From NCBI GenBank assembly GCA_900546345.1, contig URCI01000003.1, positions 62,001 through 126,000 on the forward strand: 64,000 nucleotides of DNA, read 5' to 3'. Position numbers and translations under genes: made by a program. Source of the stretch: an uncultured Prevotella sp. (GTDB lineage Bacteria; Bacteroidota; Bacteroidia; Bacteroidales; Bacteroidaceae). How positions within the stretch are numbered: position 1 is the first letter of the stretch; each line of letters begins with the position of its first letter. Positions 61,861 to 64,000 of the stretch are shown piece by piece. Below the pieces are notes generated by a model. The model did no database searches, was not told the DNA's origin, and was given only the letters and a program-made list of their open reading frames with translations.

Positions 61861-64000
61861 ATGAAAACAAAAGCCTCTGTTGTCTGCCAGCTGCAGCCCT
61901 GTCGCTGGATAGCCATATCTACATTACTGCTATGCGCGATCTTCTTGTGCACGCTGCCGCTTGCTGCTCAAAAGCGCAGCGGACTGAATGCCTTTACTCA
62001 AACAGCTTATCAGCGGATGGGGGGCATCTACTACGCCTATCCTGTACCGCCTGACAATTGCTTCGCTCCCACACCGGAGGGCTATCACCTGGTATGTATC
62101 AGTCATTATGGACGACATGGCTCACGGTGGATGACGAGTGACAAGCGCTATGAATGGCTGTGGAAGCAGTTCGAAAACGAAAAACTGCTGACACGACGGG
62201 GACGCAGCGTGCGCAGCCGTCTGAAAAAGATCTGCGACAACGCCCGCGGAAACGGCGGACAGCTGTCGCCCGTGGGAGTAAGGCAGCAACAGGGACTTGC
62301 TGCCCGTATGGCCTCCCGCTTTCCGCAGATGTTTGGACCGGAAAGCCGTGTGACCGCAAGGGCGAGTGTGGTGCGCCGTTGCCGCAAGAGCATGGAGGCT
62401 TTTGTGCAGGAGATGGAAAAACAGCATCCCGGTGTGCGCATTGACATGCGCACCGACTCGGCCGACATGCAGTGGATGAGCCATGAGAGTCCTGACGAGA
62501 TGCTGCTGAAACTACAGACCGACAAGAGCTGGTCGCTGCCTACGCGTCGCTTGTTCGCTTCGCTTTTCCGTCACCCCGAGACCATCGCCGACACGGCACG
62601 TCTCTTCTCTGAACTCTATGCTGTGGCCTCTGACTTGCAGGACGTTGACTTGCCCGGCCTCTCGCTCTACGATCTGTTCACTCCCGACGAGATGCGCTAT
62701 TGCTATCTGCGCTCCTGCCGAGAGATGCGCTATGAGAATGGCATGGATCCCGCCAATCACGGCATCCCGGCACAGTGCGCTGCCAACCTGTGGGGGAATT
62801 TCGTGCTGTGCGCTGACAGCGTCTTGGACTCGGGAAAGCCGGGTGTGACACTGCGCTTTGGCCACGATACAGCTCTTTACCGCTTGTTGAGTTTGCTCGG
62901 TGCCTCACCCGTGGCTGACGACAGTCTGAACTTGGAGCAACTTGTGCCCATGGCTGCCAACCTGCAAATGCTGTTCTACCGCAACCCGCAGGACAGTGTG
63001 GTGGTGGCGTTCTATCTCAATGAGCGCCCGATGTCGCTGAAGGGTATACATCCTGCCTTTACGCTTGACACCTGGAAGGTTCCCTACTATTCATGGACTG
63101 CATTGAAGCGTCATCTTCAGCATTACCTCGACCGCCAGAAATGGACAGACCGCACGCGCGCCATCAACACGATGGTGGGCACCGACTATGCTGTCACCTC
63201 TTCGGTGGGCCGCTACGGAAAAGGGTCGGAAGAGCACGGACAGACGCTGCCCGCAGTGCTCGTGCCACACGGTATGAACTTCTGGACACCGCAGACACAG
63301 GACACGGAACAGAAGTGCCGCGCTCCTTATTATTATAGAGACTCGCTGTTCCAGGGGTTCCGTGCCAGTCACTGGCTCGTAGGCGGTTGCACCCAGGACT
63401 ATGGTTCGTTCACGCTCATGCCGATGACGGGACGGCTGCGGTTGAAGCCGGAAGAACGTGCCACACCCTTCAGCCACAGTGATGAGTTGAGCCATCCTTA
63501 TTATTATGGTGTCTATCTGCCGAAGGAAAAGCTGATGACCGAGATGACTGCGACCAGTCGTGCCGCTATCTTCCGCTTCATGCCCGACGAGGCGGGACAG
63601 TTGCATGTCGTCGTCAATCCTAACAGCGACTATCGTGAAGGCTTTGTGGCAGTAGACTCTGCCCGTCAGTGCGTTTGGGGCTACAACCCTGTGCACCGCA
63701 TCTATCAGGGCTGGGGCGAGCGGGCCGGCTTCAGCGGCTGGTTTGTCGTGCAGTTCCAGCGTCCTTTCCGACAGTGTGGCGTAAAAGACTCTGTGGCCTT
63801 TGTCACCCTCGACGTGAAAGCGGGTGAGCAGGTGCTGGTCAAGGCGGCCACAAGTTTCACGGGTATCGACGGTGCCTGGCGCAATCTCCACGCTGAGCTT
63901 CCGGACTGGGACTTCTTGGGTACGCGCCTCGCCCTCGACAGCATTTGGCAAGATGAGCTGCGCACCATCAAGGTTGATGATAGTGATGAGGCCAAGGTCG
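61861..64000 (+). CDS. Histidine acid phosphatase-GH92 fusion (right end cut by window)
   Basis: The frame stays open for 713 codons to the window edge. A signal peptide (to about PLAAQ) is followed by a histidine-acid-phosphatase domain: R85-H86-G87-S88-R89 is the catalytic RHG motif and H335-D336 in FGHDTALY is the HD pair. From about residue 440 the sequence turns into the GH92 N-terminal domain, with GTDYAVTSS, GQTLPAVLVPHGMNFWTP, QGFRASHWLVGGCTQDYGS and SHSDELSHPYYYGVYLP. The GH92 catalytic barrel would lie beyond the window. It has its own -7 box. Confidence 0.88.
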   Translation, partial: MKTKASVVCQLQPCRWIAISTLLLCAIFLCTLPLAAQKRSGLNAFTQTAYQRMGGIYYAYPVPPDNCFAPTPEGYHLVCISHYGRHGSRWMTSDKRYEWLWKQFENEKLLTRRGRSVRSRLKKICDNARGNGGQLSPVGVRQQQGLAARMASRFPQMFGPESRVTARASVVRRCRKSMEAFVQEMEKQHPGVRIDMRTDSADMQWMSHESPDEMLLKLQTDKSWSLPTRRLFASLFRHPETIADTARLFSELYAVASDLQDVDLPGLSLYDLFTPDEMRYCYLRSCREMRYENGMDPANHGIPAQCAANLWGNFVLCADSVLDSGKPGVTLRFGHDTALYRLLSLLGASPVADDSLNLEQLVPMAANLQMLFYRNPQDSVVVAFYLNERPMSLKGIHPAFTLDTWKVPYYSWTALKRHLQHYLDRQKWTDRTRAINTMVGTDYAVTSSVGRYGKGSEEHGQTLPAVLVPHGMNFWTPQTQDTEQKCRAPYYYRDSLFQGFRASHWLVGGCTQDYGSFTLMPMTGRLRLKPEERATPFSHSDELSHPYYYGVYLPKEKLMTEMTATSRAAIFRFMPDEAGQLHVVVNPNSDYREGFVAVDSARQCVWGYNPVHRIYQGWGERAGFSGWFVVQFQRPFRQCGVKDSVAFVTLDVKAGEQVLVKAATSFTGIDGAWRNLHAELPDWDFLGTRLALDSIWQDELRTIKVDDSDEAKV

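Noticed and set aside
21436..64000. A local hybrid two-component, SusR or ECF sigma/anti-sigma regulator for the glycan loci
   Set aside because: No such gene is present between or beside the two SusCD loci within the window.

Overview
This window is a piece of a Bacteroidales chromosome, most likely Prevotella or a close relative. The reasons are two SusC/SusD pairs, promoters with the Bacteroidetes -7 box TAnnTTTG (with TTTG about 19-20 nt upstream at the best ones), a NigD-like lipoprotein, an N-succinylornithine-type carbamoyltransferase, a Ddl-RluD-PASTA gene run and proteins very close to Bacteroides/Prevotella families. No phage, plasmid, IS element or CRISPR array is visible. About 54 protein genes and two tRNA genes (Phe-GAA, Pro-CGG) can be supported.

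Layout. (1) 1-5.6 kb: glycerol uptake and phosphorylation (glpK, glpF), a small outer-membrane barrel protein, a DeoR-type regulator and an acyltransferase. (2) 5.7-9.4 kb: lipoprotein, DUF6057-like membrane protein and PD40 beta-propeller lipoprotein with one CxxCH haem site. (3) 9.8-10.9 kb: lpxH and a DUF59/SufT-like gene. (4) 11.2-21 kb: an arginine/proline block (argR, probable N-acylglutamate synthase, argG, argC, argD, proC, proB, proA, argF'). A DUF559 endonuclease-like gene bracketed by palindromic GC-rich repeats interrupts it; the repeats supply the 3' end of the upstream gene and an N-terminal insertion in ArgG. (5) 21.4-33.8 kb: a polysaccharide utilisation locus (SusC, SusD, a SusE/F-position lipoprotein, DUF6057-like protein, GH2 beta-mannosidase, second PD40-CxxCH lipoprotein). 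(6) 33.8-39.1 kb, minus strand: sugar kinase, ackA, pta, cdaA, folP. (7) 39.2-50.2 kb: PIN toxin-antitoxin pair, murF, PAP2 phosphatase, divergent tRNA genes, ddl-rluD-PASTA operon, rpmH, efp, glycosyltransferase, phosphodiesterase and radC. (8) 50.3-64 kb: a second glycan locus with GH28, SusC, SusD, a GDPD-GH28 fusion, GH92, a GNAT, and a histidine-acid-phosphatase-GH92 fusion running off the right edge.

How the parts work together. The arginine block makes arginine through N-acylated (probably succinylated) intermediates and carries the proline genes in the same run. The two glycan loci import and trim mannose-containing glycans; the second is unusual in coupling phosphatase and phosphodiesterase domains to glycoside hydrolases, which suggests a phosphorylated glycan substrate. 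Pta-AckA supply acetate fermentation and ATP.

Main points for a second look: the repeat-bracketed DUF559 unit inside the arg block, the two phosphoesterase-glycosidase fusions, the twice-occurring DUF6057/PD40-CxxCH module, a Ser at the substrate-specificity position of the carbamoyltransferase, a Gln at the sulfonamide-contact position of FolP, and several 22-nt intergenic tandem repeats that look related to each other.
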